NCBI RefSeq assembly: GCF_018918045.1
Contig: NZ_JAHLPU010000006.1
Location: forward strand, 1-61,871
Direction of reading: 5' to 3'
DNA: 61,871 nucleotides
Source: Pseudoflavonifractor sp. MSJ-30
Lineage (GTDB): Bacteria > Bacillota > Clostridia > Oscillospirales > Oscillospiraceae
Shown: positions 1 through 8,079 of the stretch, piece after piece
How the letters are laid out: each line of letters opens with the position of its first letter
Numbering within the stretch: position 1 is the stretch's first letter
Translations under genes and position numbers: made by a program
The notes under the pieces: generated by a model
Databases searched by the model: none
The model's input: the letters and a program-made list of their open reading frames with translations, nothing else
Told to the model about the DNA's origin: nothing

Positions 1-8
1 CCGACAGC

Positions 9-79
9 GCCTCCCTTAGGCCGCATTCTTTCCCCCTTTCTTGGCGGGACAAGAAAGGGGCCCCCGGAGGGACCCAGCC
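9..79. repeat. 71-bp dispersed repeat, copy 1
   Basis: Nearly identical to 10787-10857. Its centre is a perfect 11-bp inverted repeat, CCCCTTTCTTG and CAAGAAAGGGG around a 6-base loop, so an RNA copy would form a stable hairpin. It lies just upstream of yfmF. Function unknown. Confidence 0.8.
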
Positions 80-147
80 GAAACAAGTTACGGGGTAAAA
101 TTCAAAAAGAAAAGCTCAATGTATTACCCCCTTTTTAAGGAGTACCT

Positions 148-1413
148 ATGCTTACACATTCCGAAATATTTCCCGGCATCCATCTGCGCTGTGTTCAGGA
201 CCGGCGGTTCAAGCACAGCGCCCTGAGTCTCCAGTATATCCGGCCCATGTGCCGGGAAGAGGCGGCTATGAATGCCCTGATCCCCAGCGTGCTGCTGCGG
301 GGGTGCAAAAGCGCCCCGGATCTGCGGCAGATCACCCAGCGGCTGGACGACCTCTACGGCGCGGCCGTCAGCCCCATTTCCCGCCGGGCGGGGGACTGGC
401 AGACCACCGGGCTCTACCTGAGCCTGATGGATGACCGCTTCGCCCGGGAGGGCGAGGCCCTGACAGAGCAGGCCATGGATTTTCTGAAGGAGCTGCTCTT
501 TGCGTATCCCGAGGAAAACGGTGGGTTTCTTCCTGAATTTGTAGAGGGGGAGAAAATCAACCAGATCTACGCCATTGAGGCGGAGTTCAACGACAAACGG
601 GCCTACTGCGCCCAGCAGCTGCTGAAAAATATGTGCCGGGAGGATTCCTTCGGCGTGCCCCGGATGGGGGAGCGGGAAGACGTGGAGGCCGTTACGCCAC
701 AGGCCCTTCTTTCCCACTACAGGCGTCTGCGCCGGGAAAGTCAGATAGAAATCCTATATGTAGGCTCTGCCGCCCCGGAACGGATGGCGGGCCTTGTCCG
801 GAAACTTTTCGCGGAGGAGGACCGCGCCCCGCTGCCCCTGCCTGCCCAGAGCGGCCTGCGGCTCAGCAAGGCCGCAGACCTCTGCGAGCGGATGGAGCTG
901 ACCCAGGGAAAGCTCTGCATGGGCTTCGCCACGCCCGTCACGGCGAAGGACCCCGGCTTTCCCGCTATGCAGCTGCTCTGCGCGGTGTTCGGCGGGGACG
1001 TGACCAGCAAGCTGTTCCGGAACATCCGGGAAAAGCAGAGCCTGTGCTATTCCATCGGCGCGGGGTACTACAGCGCCAAGGGCATCGTTCTGGTATCCGC
1101 GGGCATTGATTTTGACAAGGAAGCCCACGTCCGGGAAGAGGTTCTGCGGCAGCTGGACGCCTGCCGCCGGGGAGAGATCACCGGGGAGGAGCTGACCGCT
1201 GCCCGGGCCTCCCTCATCAGCGCGCTGGAAAGTGTGCCGGATTCCCCCGGGGCGCTGGAAAGCTACTATTCCTCCATGGTTCTGGGCGGCAGCGGTCTGG
1301 ACCCTCAGGCCCACAGAAAGGCACTGGAGGCCGTCACCCCGGAGGACCTGACCCGGGCCGCGGACAGCCTGACGCCGCACAGCACCTGTTTTCTGAAAGG
1401 AGTGAGCCAATGA
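148..1413 (+). CDS. yfmF: M16-like peptidase homologue, EF-P 5-aminopentanol modification-associated YfmF
   Basis: A 421-residue protein of the insulinase (M16) fold, the size of YfmF. The HxxEH zinc site of active M16 enzymes is absent, so it is probably the non-catalytic half of a heterodimer with the next gene. The ATG follows a good Shine-Dalgarno (AAGGAG, 5-base spacer). The stop overlaps the yfmH start by 4 bases (ATGA), so the two are translationally coupled. In Bacillus the yfmF/yfmH pair is associated with the 5-aminopentanol modification of elongation factor P. A ymfI-type reductase, also of that pathway, is encoded about 2 kb downstream on the other strand (4978-5676). Confidence 0.85.
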   Translation: MLTHSEIFPGIHLRCVQDRRFKHSALSLQYIRPMCREEAAMNALIPSVLLRGCKSAPDLRQITQRLDDLYGAAVSPISRRAGDWQTTGLYLSLMDDRFAREGEALTEQAMDFLKELLFAYPEENGGFLPEFVEGEKINQIYAIEAEFNDKRAYCAQQLLKNMCREDSFGVPRMGEREDVEAVTPQALLSHYRRLRRESQIEILYVGSAAPERMAGLVRKLFAEEDRAPLPLPAQSGLRLSKAADLCERMELTQGKLCMGFATPVTAKDPGFPAMQLLCAVFGGDVTSKLFRNIREKQSLCYSIGAGYYSAKGIVLVSAGIDFDKEAHVREEVLRQLDACRRGEITGEELTAARASLISALESVPDSPGALESYYSSMVLGGSGLDPQAHRKALEAVTPEDLTRAADSLTPHSTCFLKGVSQ

Positions 1414-2696
1414 CCGGGACAAGCTACCCAAAGCTGGACGAGACCGTTTACCGGAAGGTCCTGCCCAACGGGCTGCGGCTGGCCGTGGTGCCCAAGCCGG
1501 GCTTTGCCAAAAAGCAGGCCTATTTCGTCACGGATTTCGGCTCCATCCATACCCATTTCCGGTTTGAGGGGCGGGAATACACCGTTCCCGCCGGAATCGC
1601 CCACTATCTGGAGCATAAAATGTTCGATTTGCCGGGAGGCCGGGACGTCAGCGCGGAGTTCGCCGCCTACGGCGCTTCCAGCAATGCCTTTACCAGCTAC
1701 GACATGACCGCCTATTACTTTTCCTGCACGGACCACTTTGACGAAAGCCTGCGCCTGCTGCTGGAATTCGTCAGCACCCCCCATTTTACGGCGGAAAGCG
1801 TGGAAAAGGAGCGGGGCATCATCGATCAGGAGATCGGCATGAATCTGGACGCCCCGGACAGCGTGGTCTTTGAAAATCTGGCAAAAGCCATGTACGAAAG
1901 GCACCCCATCCGCATTCCCATTCTGGGCACCTCCGAGACCATCCGGGAGATCACCCCGGAAAATCTGACTCTGTGCCACAAGGCCTTCTATACCCCCGGA
2001 AACATGATGCTCTGCGTCATGGGAGACGTGGATCCGGAGGCCGTGGAAAAAGCCGCCCGGGAAATTCTGGGGGACGGCAAAGGGGAGGTGGGCGAAAAAA
2101 TAAGGGACTGGGACGAATCCCTGACCTGCGCCCAACGGGACGTGGGGGACGCCATGGAGGTGGCCATGCCCACCTTCACGCTGGCGTTCAAGTGTCCGGC
2201 TCCCGGCAAGGGGGACGCCGCCATCCGGCAGGAATTTCTGGCGGATCTGGCCGCGGAGACCCTGTTCGGGGAAAGCTCTGAGCTGTATCTGAAGCTCTAC
2301 GACGAGGGAATCATCGACAGCTCCTTCGGCGGCGGCTACGAGACCATCGACGGCTGCGCCCTGTTTACCTGCGGCGGCGACAGCATGGACCCGGAGGCCG
2401 TCCGGAAGGCGGTGCTCTCCGCCGCTCAGGATTTTTCCGGCATTTCCCGGACAGCTTTCGACCGCATGAAGCGCAGCGCCTTTGGCCGCCGGATCAAGGG
2501 ACTGGATTCCTTCGACGCCACCTGCTTCCGGCTCTGCGCCTACGCGTTCAGCGACTTTGACTATTTCCGGTTTCCGGAAATCTATAAAACCATCCAAAAA
2601 GAGGACGTAGAGGAATTTCTGAAACAGACCCTTCGGGCGGAAAACAGCTGCCTGTCGGTGATTTTCCCCGTCCGAGAAGGAGACGAAGAAATATGA
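1410..2696 (+). CDS. yfmH: M16 family zinc peptidase, YfmH
   Basis: A 428-residue M16 metallopeptidase with the inverted zinc motif HYLEH at residues 65-69 (His65, Glu68, His69), in the usual N-terminal place. It is the catalytic partner expected for YfmF. It overlaps yfmF by 4 bases at its start and lgt by 4 bases at its end, so yfmF-yfmH-lgt form one tight operon. The substrate cannot be read from sequence. The family is linked by genetics to EF-P modification in Bacillus. Confidence 0.88.
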   Translation: MTGTSYPKLDETVYRKVLPNGLRLAVVPKPGFAKKQAYFVTDFGSIHTHFRFEGREYTVPAGIAHYLEHKMFDLPGGRDVSAEFAAYGASSNAFTSYDMTAYYFSCTDHFDESLRLLLEFVSTPHFTAESVEKERGIIDQEIGMNLDAPDSVVFENLAKAMYERHPIRIPILGTSETIREITPENLTLCHKAFYTPGNMMLCVMGDVDPEAVEKAAREILGDGKGEVGEKIRDWDESLTCAQRDVGDAMEVAMPTFTLAFKCPAPGKGDAAIRQEFLADLAAETLFGESSELYLKLYDEGIIDSSFGGGYETIDGCALFTCGGDSMDPEAVRKAVLSAAQDFSGISRTAFDRMKRSAFGRRIKGLDSFDATCFRLCAYAFSDFDYFRFPEIYKTIQKEDVEEFLKQTLRAENSCLSVIFPVREGDEEI

Positions 2697-3565
2697 GCCT
2701 GAATCCCGCAAACTATTCCCGGATCTCGTTCCCCCTGTTCGGCATCGAGATCGACCCCATCCGCTATTTCACCATCGGGCCGCTGACCATCCATATGTAT
2801 GGTCTGGTCATTGCCTTCGGCCTGCTGCTGGCCGGCGTCTATTGCAGCCGCCGCAGCAAACGGGCGGGCCTGACGGAGGACGACATTCTGGACGGCATCC
2901 TCTGGATCACGCCCTTTGCCGTTATCTGCGCCCGTGTTTACTACTGCGTGTTCAGCTGGTCCGAGTACGCGGCGGATCCCATTTCCGTGCTGTACATCTG
3001 GAACGGCGGCCTTGCCATTTACGGCGCGGTCATGGGCGCGTTTCTCGGCGTGGCGGTGTACTGCCGCGTCAAAAAATGCTCTCTGCCCGCCCTGCTGGAT
3101 CTGGTGGTCATGGGCTTCCTGATCGGCCAGTTCGTGGGCCGCTGGGGCAACTTTTTCAACCGGGAGGCCTTCGGCGCGCCCACCCAGGCTTTCTCCCGCA
3201 TGGGCCTGTTCAACACGGTGACCGGCCAGTGGGAGTTCTACCACCCCACCTTCCTGTATGAGAGCCTGTGGAATTTTACGGGCTTCCTGATCCTGCACTT
3301 TCTGTACCCCAGACGGGCCTATGACGGGCAGATCGCTCTGGGCTACTGCGCCTGGTACGGCCTGGGCCGGGCCATCATCGAGGGCCTGCGGATGGACAGC
3401 CTCTATTGGGGCTCCTTCCGTGTCAGCCAGGTCCTGGGCGCCGTTGGCTGTGTCGCCGCCGTGGCCGCTCTGACCGTCCTCCACTTCCGCCCCCACGACC
3501 GGGAGAGACTCGCCGAGCGGGTCTGCGCAAAAGCCCAGGCGGAAAAAGAGGAGCCGAAGGAGTAA
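2693..3565 (+). CDS. lgt: Prolipoprotein diacylglyceryl transferase
   Basis: A 290-residue polytopic membrane protein with the Lgt signature GRWGNFFNREAFG at residues 149-161. Lgt moves diacylglycerol from phosphatidylglycerol to the lipobox cysteine of prolipoproteins in the cytoplasmic membrane. Several hydrophobic segments are visible, and the C-terminus is charged and cytosolic. It is translationally coupled to yfmH through an ATGA overlap. A probable client in this window is the lipoprotein at 45854-46759 (lipobox LTGC). Confidence 0.95.
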   Translation: MSLNPANYSRISFPLFGIEIDPIRYFTIGPLTIHMYGLVIAFGLLLAGVYCSRRSKRAGLTEDDILDGILWITPFAVICARVYYCVFSWSEYAADPISVLYIWNGGLAIYGAVMGAFLGVAVYCRVKKCSLPALLDLVVMGFLIGQFVGRWGNFFNREAFGAPTQAFSRMGLFNTVTGQWEFYHPTFLYESLWNFTGFLILHFLYPRRAYDGQIALGYCAWYGLGRAIIEGLRMDSLYWGSFRVSQVLGAVGCVAAVAALTVLHFRPHDRERLAERVCAKAQAEKEEPKE

Positions 3566-3590
3566 GGCAAATCGGGGGTGTTGTACCCCT

Positions 3591-3708
3591 TGGCTCTCCC
3601 TATGGGAGAGCTGTCACGGCGGAAACGCCGTGACTGAGAGGGTTGGATCCCGCCGCTTGTACCCTCTCAGTCGTGCTGCGCACGCCAGCTCCCCCAGAGG
3701 GGGAGCCA
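3591..3708. repeat. Foldback repeat of about 118 bp
   Basis: Two imperfect inverted arms of about 50 bp, each running from a GGCTC(T/C)CCCT end to an ACTGAGAGGGT end, face each other across a short loop. Each arm also has its own internal palindrome. It is AT-poor and has no reading frame. It resembles small non-autonomous foldback elements common between genes in Oscillospiraceae. Confidence 0.7.
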
Positions 3709-3763
3709 GGGGGGCATTCTGTCACCCCCATTTTCAAACTACTTGAATCCGAGGTAACAAAAA

Positions 3764-4285
3764 ATGATCCACATCCGCCCTGCCTCTGCCGGGGATGAAG
3801 CCCGGCTGGCTTACATACAGACCGAAAGCTGGAAGGCCGCCTTTCAGAGTATTGTCCCGGGGGATCTATTGGCAAAAGCCACGGATCTGGAGCACGCCAC
3901 CGCCATGTACCGGCGGCTTCTGGTAGCCGGGAAAGGCCACGGCTATATTCTGGAGCTGGACGGAAAGCCCCATTGTATCGCATGGTGGGACGCCGCCCGG
4001 GATGCCGATATGGCTGGCTTTGCCGAGCTGATCTGCATCCACTCTTTGGAGGAGAACTGGCACAGGGGCTATGGCAGCATGATGATGGCGCGGGTTCTGG
4101 CGGACGCAAAAGCCGCCGGGTACCGGAATATCCTCCTCTGGGTCTTCGACCGCAATCTGCCCGCGATCCGCTTCTACAGATCCCATGGCTTCACCCCCAC
4201 CGGCCGAAAGCAGCCCGCTTTTGGCGCAGTGGAGGAGATGTATGTAAAGACTCTGGATGCGCAGGCGGCACAAGCTGACCTGTGA
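3764..4285 (+). CDS. GNAT family N-acetyltransferase
   Basis: A 173-residue GNAT acetyltransferase of unknown substrate. The acetyl-CoA loop region is the stretch around residues 95-110 (HRGYGSMMMA). A C-terminal NLPAIRFYRSHGF segment is typical of the family. The ATG follows GAGGTAAC. It stands alone between foldback repeats. It could acetylate a small amine, an antibiotic or a protein N-terminus, and nothing nearby decides which. Confidence 0.8.
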   Translation: MIHIRPASAGDEARLAYIQTESWKAAFQSIVPGDLLAKATDLEHATAMYRRLLVAGKGHGYILELDGKPHCIAWWDAARDADMAGFAELICIHSLEENWHRGYGSMMMARVLADAKAAGYRNILLWVFDRNLPAIRFYRSHGFTPTGRKQPAFGAVEEMYVKTLDAQAAQADL

Positions 4286-4324
4286 GGCGGCATCGCCCCC
4301 AACGGCGGGAACGCATGTTTTTTC

Positions 4325-4437
4325 GTAGGGGCCGATGCCCACATCGGCCCGGAAACCTTGCGGGAGGGACTTGTTCGTTTTTTTGCGACCGCTCTGTCAA
4401 CGCACCCGGCGGGGCGATGAGGGCATCGCCCCCTACA
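4325..4437. repeat. Foldback repeat with GTAGGGG...CCCCTAC ends
   Basis: The left arm GTAGGGGCCGATGCCCACAT and a right arm ending CATCGCCCCCTAC are imperfect inverted copies, about 113 bp end to end. No coding potential is evident. It is another member of the small palindromic repeats scattered between genes in this genome. Confidence 0.55.
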
Positions 4438-4480
4438 GTGAGGAAACGAACCGTTGTTTTGTATACGTTTACAGATACAC

Positions 4481-4523
4481 ACAGCCCGCCTCAAATGTCG
4501 AGGCGGGCTGTGATTTCGTTTTT
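4481..4523 (+). terminator. Intrinsic terminator-like hairpin between convergent genes
   Basis: A 12-bp perfect stem, ACAGCCCGCCTC and GAGGCGGGCTGT, with a short loop is followed on the plus strand by a T-rich stretch. It would end the acetyltransferase transcript. It may also serve rpiB on the minus strand, but the U-tract is weaker there. Confidence 0.6.
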
Positions 4524-4965
4524 ATTCCTGTTCCAGGGCCATGACCTTGTCAATGCGGCGCTGGTGGCGGGGTTCGCCGGAGAAGGGGGTGGAGAGCCAG
4601 GTGTCCACGATCTCCAGAGCCAGATTCTCGCCCACAATGCCGGCGCCCAGGGCCATCATGTTGGTGTCGTTGTGCAGCCGGGTCATTTTGGCGGAGAGAA
4701 CGTCGGACAGCAGGGCGCAGCGGATGCCTTTTACCTTGTTGGCGGCAATGGAAACGCCGATGCCGGTGGTGCACAGTACGATGCCCTTTTCGCATTCTCC
4801 GGAGGCTACCGCCCGGGCGGCTGCCGCGGCGAAATCCGGATAGTCGCAGCTTTCGGGGCCGTTGGTGCCGAAGTCCGCGACTTCGTAGCCTGCCTTGCGC
4901 AGGTGGTCCGCTACCTTGATTTTCAGAACATACGCGCCGTGGTCACAGCCAATGGCAATTTTCAT
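4522..4965 (-). CDS. rpiB: Ribose-5-phosphate isomerase B
   Basis: A 147-residue RpiB/LacAB-family isomerase interconverting ribose-5-phosphate and ribulose-5-phosphate in the pentose phosphate pathway. Visible signatures are CDHGAY near the N-terminus, the CTTGIGVSIAANK active-site loop with the catalytic cysteine, and HNDTNMMALG. Length is normal for the family. It lies 12 bases downstream of the short-chain reductase gene and probably shares its transcript. A purely sugar-specific (LacA-like) role cannot be excluded but is less likely. Confidence 0.92.
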   Translation of the reverse strand: MKIAIGCDHGAYVLKIKVADHLRKAGYEVADFGTNGPESCDYPDFAAAAARAVASGECEKGIVLCTTGIGVSIAANKVKGIRCALLSDVLSAKMTRLHNDTNMMALGAGIVGENLALEIVDTWLSTPFSGEPRHQRRIDKVMALEQE

Positions 4966-4977
4966 TTCTATTTCCTC

Positions 4978-5676
4978 CTAAATCGCAAATCCACCGTCTA
5001 CGTTCAACACGTTTCCGGTGATAAATTCCGCGTTTGCCAGGTATTCCATGGCCTTTGCCACGTCCTCCGGCGTTCCGTTCCGGCCCAGCGGGGCCTCCTG
5101 GGCCAGCGCGTCCAGCGTCTCAGGGTCCACCTGAGCGCACATGTCCGTCAGAATCACCCCGGGGGCAACGCAGTTGACCCGGATGCCGCTGGGGCCAAGC
5201 TCCTTGGCCAGAGCCTTGGTCAGGGCGATAACGGCCCCCTTGGTGGCAGAATAAGCGGCCTCGCAGCTGGAGCCAACCCGGCCCCACATACTGGAAACCG
5301 TTACGATGCTGCCTTTTTGCTTTTGCAGAAAGGACGGCAGGGCGGCGTTGACGCAGTTGTAGACGCCCTTGACGTTGACGGCGAAGATCCGGTCCCAGTC
5401 CGCCTCCGGCATGGACTGCATGAGACCGTAAAAACAGATGCCCGCGTTGCAGATGAGAATATCCACATCGCCGATCTGCCGGAAGGCGGCTTTGACGGCT
5501 GCGCTGTCCGCCACATCGCAGCGGATGGGAACCGCGCCGGTTTTCCCGGAAACCTCCCGGGCCGCGGCGTCGTTTTTTTCATAGAGGAAGAAGACCCTGT
5601 ATCCTTTCCCCGCGAACAATTCCACCGCCGCCCGGCCGATGCCCCGGGAGCCGCCGGTAATCACGACTGTTGACAT
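4978..5676 (-). CDS. ymfI: Short-chain dehydrogenase/reductase, EF-P 5-aminopentanone reductase type (YmfI-like)
   Basis: A 232-residue classical SDR. The cofactor motif is TGGSRGIG (residues 7-14), with NAG at 77-79 and the catalytic Ser129, Tyr142 and Lys146. It resembles FabG. It does not sit beside fatty-acid synthesis genes but lies near yfmF/yfmH. In Bacillus ymfI encodes the NADPH-dependent reductase that makes the 5-aminopentanol group on EF-P Lys32, and the same neighbourhood is conserved there. I infer that role. A generic 3-oxoacyl-ACP reductase is the alternative. Confidence 0.8.
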   Translation of the reverse strand: MSTVVITGGSRGIGRAAVELFAGKGYRVFFLYEKNDAAAREVSGKTGAVPIRCDVADSAAVKAAFRQIGDVDILICNAGICFYGLMQSMPEADWDRIFAVNVKGVYNCVNAALPSFLQKQKGSIVTVSSMWGRVGSSCEAAYSATKGAVIALTKALAKELGPSGIRVNCVAPGVILTDMCAQVDPETLDALAQEAPLGRNGTPEDVAKAMEYLANAEFITGNVLNVDGGFAI

Positions 5677-5727
5677 AACTTTCTCCTTAAAAAGGGCTGC
5701 TGCAAAATAGCTCCCCTGAAAGGGGAG

Positions 5728-5911
5728 CTCAGACTGTCAAAGAACTATGTCATTGCGAGGCAGTGTGCGCACTGCCGTGGCAATCCCCCGGATTTTCAAA
5801 CATTTTGATTCCTAAACCGGCAGTCCCTACGCCTAACCGGGGGATTCCCACACCAGTCTGCGGACTGGTTCGGAATGACATGCTATCTTTGGGACTTTTT
5901 GACAGTCCCTG
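5728..5911. repeat. 185-bp terminal-inverted-repeat element, copy A (inverted)
   Basis: Ends in CTCAGnnTGTCAAA-like inverted termini. Inside are two palindromes, GGCAGTGTGCGCACTGCC and CCAGTCTGCGGACTGG. It matches, in reverse orientation, the copies at 12076-12260 and 52927-53111. It has no reading frame of note, so it looks like a MITE. It lies between ymfI and yabR. Confidence 0.85.
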
Positions 5912-5915
5912 TTTT

Positions 5916-6374
5916 TTATCTTCTTCTGCTCTTGGTCCGGTGGTCGGAGTACTGGCGGATGGAAGAGATTTTGCTGTCGGATTCGGACATGAATGCCTTC
6001 AGCTTCTCCTCAAACAGCTGGTCCGCCGTCTTGGGGGCCGCGGGCTGTATGGGGGCGCGGCTGGGGCGATTGCCCTGGCCTTCCCGGCGTGGGGCGCTGT
6101 TGCCGCGGAACTCGCCTCTGGGGGCGTTTTCCCGCTGGGGCTTGGGCTCCAGGCGCTTGATGGACAGATTGATCTTGCCATTGTCCAGGCCGATGACCAT
6201 TACCTTTACGTCCTGCCCCTCGGTCAGATGCTGGTGGATGTCGCTGACGTAGGCGTTGGCCACCTCTGAGATATGTACCATGCCGGTCTTATTCTCCGGC
6301 AGGGCGATGAACGCGCCAAAATTGGTAATGGACTTGACTTTTCCCTCTAAAACGGCTCCGACGGTTAACTCCAT
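5916..6374 (-). CDS. yabR: S1 RNA-binding domain protein, YabR-like
   Basis: A 152-residue protein. Residues 1-70 form one S1 (OB-fold) RNA-binding domain (GKVKSITNFGAFIAL...TGMVHISE). The rest is a basic, Arg/Pro/Asn-rich low-complexity tail. It is the last gene of the yabP-yabQ-divIC-yabR cluster, the same order as in Bacillus subtilis. A cytosolic RNA-binding role is expected; its specific targets are unknown. A copy of the 185-bp repeat begins just past the stop. Confidence 0.88.
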   Translation of the reverse strand: MELTVGAVLEGKVKSITNFGAFIALPENKTGMVHISEVANAYVSDIHQHLTEGQDVKVMVIGLDNGKINLSIKRLEPKPQRENAPRGEFRGNSAPRREGQGNRPSRAPIQPAAPKTADQLFEEKLKAFMSESDSKISSIRQYSDHRTKSRRR

Positions 6375-6395
6375 AGATGCTATGTTTCCTCCAAA

Positions 6396-7166
6396 CTATT
6401 TTAGGCAGCCGGTTGCATTCAGGCTGCCGGGTTTCAGTTTCCGGCGCCGGGCACGATGACCACGGCTTTGGGGTTCACAAGACCCAGCTCTTCCTCGGCT
6501 ATGGCCCGGATGGCTTCTTCCGATTCCATGTCGCCCAGGCGTTCTTCCAGCTTGCGGTTCTGGCCCGCGGTCTGGGCGGCCAGTTCCAGGGTCTGCCGGG
6601 TCTGCTCCCGCACGCTGAGCTTGACCCAGCTGAGGGCAGCCAGCGCCAGCATGGAAAACACCACCAGACTGACCACCAATATCTTCAGCAGCGGCGTGGA
6701 ATGGTTCCAGACGATTCTGGTATTGCCGACCTTTACGGATGACTCTGTCATTGGGCGCACCTCCCGGGCTTTGCGAATTCTTCCGTCCTATTGTAACCCA
6801 TTTTCCGGCAGATGCAAACACATTTTTTGCGAATTTGAAAATTTTTTTTCGGAATGTCAAAAACGGACGCCGTATCCGGGCCAAAATAGACCAAAAGCCA
6901 TAAAAAACGGGAGAGAGCGGTTTGGTCAGCGCCGCCTGCTCCAGACAGAAGCCCGGCAGCATCCCAAGGGCGCAGGCCAGCCGCGGGTCCCCTCCGCAGA
7001 CGCCGAAGTTCAGAACGCACAGCGCCCAGGCGGCGCCCAGCAGGAACAGACCGTCCGCCAGATTGCGCCGGTGCTTTGCCGGGAGCCGCAGAAAGTCCCA
7101 AAAGACGCCGAGGCACGCGCCCAAAAGAAGCGCATAGCCCATCCGGGCAAGAGACTGGCGGATCAT
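6396..7166 (-). CDS. yabQ: Spore cortex protein YabQ, reading frame running on through divIC
   Basis: The first 125-135 residues look like YabQ: hydrophobic segments followed by a basic stretch (KKIFKFAKN...GKWVTIGRK). YabQ is needed for spore cortex formation. The start overlaps the yabP stop by 4 bases (ATGA). Instead of ending near divIC, the frame stays open for another 120 or so residues, entirely antagonistic to the divIC frame and of low-quality composition. Another frame has a TGA that overlaps the divIC ATG, which is where a normal yabQ would stop. A one-base indel just before 6760 is therefore likely. The functional protein probably ends there. Confidence 0.65.
   Translation of the reverse strand: MIRQSLARMGYALLLGACLGVFWDFLRLPAKHRRNLADGLFLLGAAWALCVLNFGVCGGDPRLACALGMLPGFCLEQAALTKPLSPVFYGFWSILARIRRPFLTFRKKIFKFAKNVFASAGKWVTIGRKNSQSPGGAPNDRVIRKGRQYQNRLEPFHAAAEDIGGQSGGVFHAGAGCPQLGQAQRAGADPADPGTGRPDRGPEPQAGRTPGRHGIGRSHPGHSRGRAGSCEPQSRGHRARRRKLKPGSLNATGCLK
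6434..6751 (-). CDS. divIC: Septum formation initiator, FtsB/DivIC family
   Basis: A 105-residue bitopic protein: short cytosolic N-terminus, one transmembrane segment (about residues 22-44), then an extracytoplasmic coiled coil and a short C-terminal domain (ERLGDMESEEAIRAIAEEELG) typical of DivIC. It acts in the divisome with FtsL and DivIB. I chose the ATG at 6751, which has GGGAGG 8 bases upstream, over a GTG three codons earlier. Its place between yabQ and yabR matches the conserved Firmicutes order. Confidence 0.88.
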   Translation of the reverse strand: MTESSVKVGNTRIVWNHSTPLLKILVVSLVVFSMLALAALSWVKLSVREQTRQTLELAAQTAGQNRKLEERLGDMESEEAIRAIAEEELGLVNPKAVVIVPGAGN

Positions 7167-7432
7167 CCCAGCAGCCTCTGCAGGAAGGACCCTGCCTGCC
7201 GGGGCACCTCGTAGCTCAGGGCGCTGACCGTGCCCTCCACCGCGACATGGCCCCCTTCTACGGACAGCTCCTTCAATTGCAGCTGCTCCCCCTGAACCAC
7301 CAGAGTACCCATTTCCGTCTGCAAAACCACCGTGTCCTCCTCAAAGCGGATCACCTCCGTGACCCCGGTAACGCTGAGGCTTTTGCGCTCCGTCAGCCGC
7401 AGACTGTGGCTCTCCTGAACCAGAACCTCCAC
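7163..7432 (-). CDS. yabP: Sporulation protein YabP
   Basis: An 89-residue YabP/YqfC-family protein with the core TERKSLSVTGVTEVIRF...GTLVVQGEQL. It is required for spore cortex assembly in Bacillus. The frame is open up to 7516, but that extension covers a strong plus-strand promoter (7488-7516) and does not look like YabP. The GTG at 7432 gives the family's usual length, though its Shine-Dalgarno is weak. The exact start is therefore uncertain. First gene of the yabPQ-divIC-yabR operon. Confidence 0.8.
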   Translation of the reverse strand: MEVLVQESHSLRLTERKSLSVTGVTEVIRFEEDTVVLQTEMGTLVVQGEQLQLKELSVEGGHVAVEGTVSALSYEVPRQAGSFLQRLLG

Positions 7433-7487
7433 CCCCTTTCCGGAAGCAGTATATGCGGGGAAAATCCGAATATGCCCGGGGCAATCG

Positions 7488-7516
7488 TTGACAGACTGGC
7501 AAAAAAGGGGTATCAT
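7488..7516 (+). promoter_or_regulatory. Sigma-A promoter for the DUF308 gene
   Basis: TTGACA (7488-7493), a 17-base spacer, then TATCAT (7511-7516). It reads towards the gene at 7546 and is divergent from yabP. Confidence 0.8.
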
Positions 7517-7545
7517 ATTCTCAATAAAAGAAAGGTGTGGTCTTT

Positions 7546-8079
7546 ATGAAAAAGACGGAAATTCGGAATCTGGTGCGGCTGATGCTGACCCCCGCGCTGA
7601 TGGTGCTGCTGGGCATTCTGCTCATCGTCCGGCCGGACTCCGCCTCCGCGGTGGTGGGCAAGATCCTTGGCTGGGGCATGATTCTGCTGGGTGCCGGCAC
7701 GCTGATTGAGTCTCTGGCCGTCCGGGATATTACCGCCAGCCGGGTGCTGTTCGTAGCCGTGACGCTGGCTCTGGGCACCTGGCTGCTGCGCAACCCTCTG
7801 CGTCTGGCGGCGGCGCTGGGCCGGGTGGCCGGGCTGCTGATTCTGGTACGGGCCATTCAGGACATCATCAACGCCGCCAAATGGAAGTGCGGCATGAAGT
7901 ACGCCCTGCTCTCCGCCGTCATCGGCGGACTGCTGATTCTTTTGCCCATGACCACCTCCCGGGCGGTCTGGGTGATTCTGGGCATTCTGGTGATCCTGGT
8001 GGCCGTGCTCATGGCCTTTGACCGTCTGAAGCCCGGCAAGCTGCTGGGGGACGGCGGCAATGTCATCGACGCCCAATGA
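7546..8079 (+). CDS. DUF308/HdeD-like membrane protein
   Basis: A 177-residue very hydrophobic protein with about six membrane spans in three hairpin pairs, as in the HdeD/DUF308 family. HdeD helps acid resistance in Escherichia coli; the role in Clostridia is not established. The ATG at 7546 follows GAAAGG with 9-base spacing; an in-frame GTG three codons earlier is less likely. The stop overlaps the next start by 4 bases, which couples it to the phosphopantetheinyl transferase. Confidence 0.75.
   Translation: MKKTEIRNLVRLMLTPALMVLLGILLIVRPDSASAVVGKILGWGMILLGAGTLIESLAVRDITASRVLFVAVTLALGTWLLRNPLRLAAALGRVAGLLILVRAIQDIINAAKWKCGMKYALLSAVIGGLLILLPMTTSRAVWVILGILVILVAVLMAFDRLKPGKLLGDGGNVIDAQ

Noticed and set aside
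4282-5673. A 463-codon plus-strand frame
   Set aside because: Antisense to rpiB and the reductase; no ribosome site or domain.
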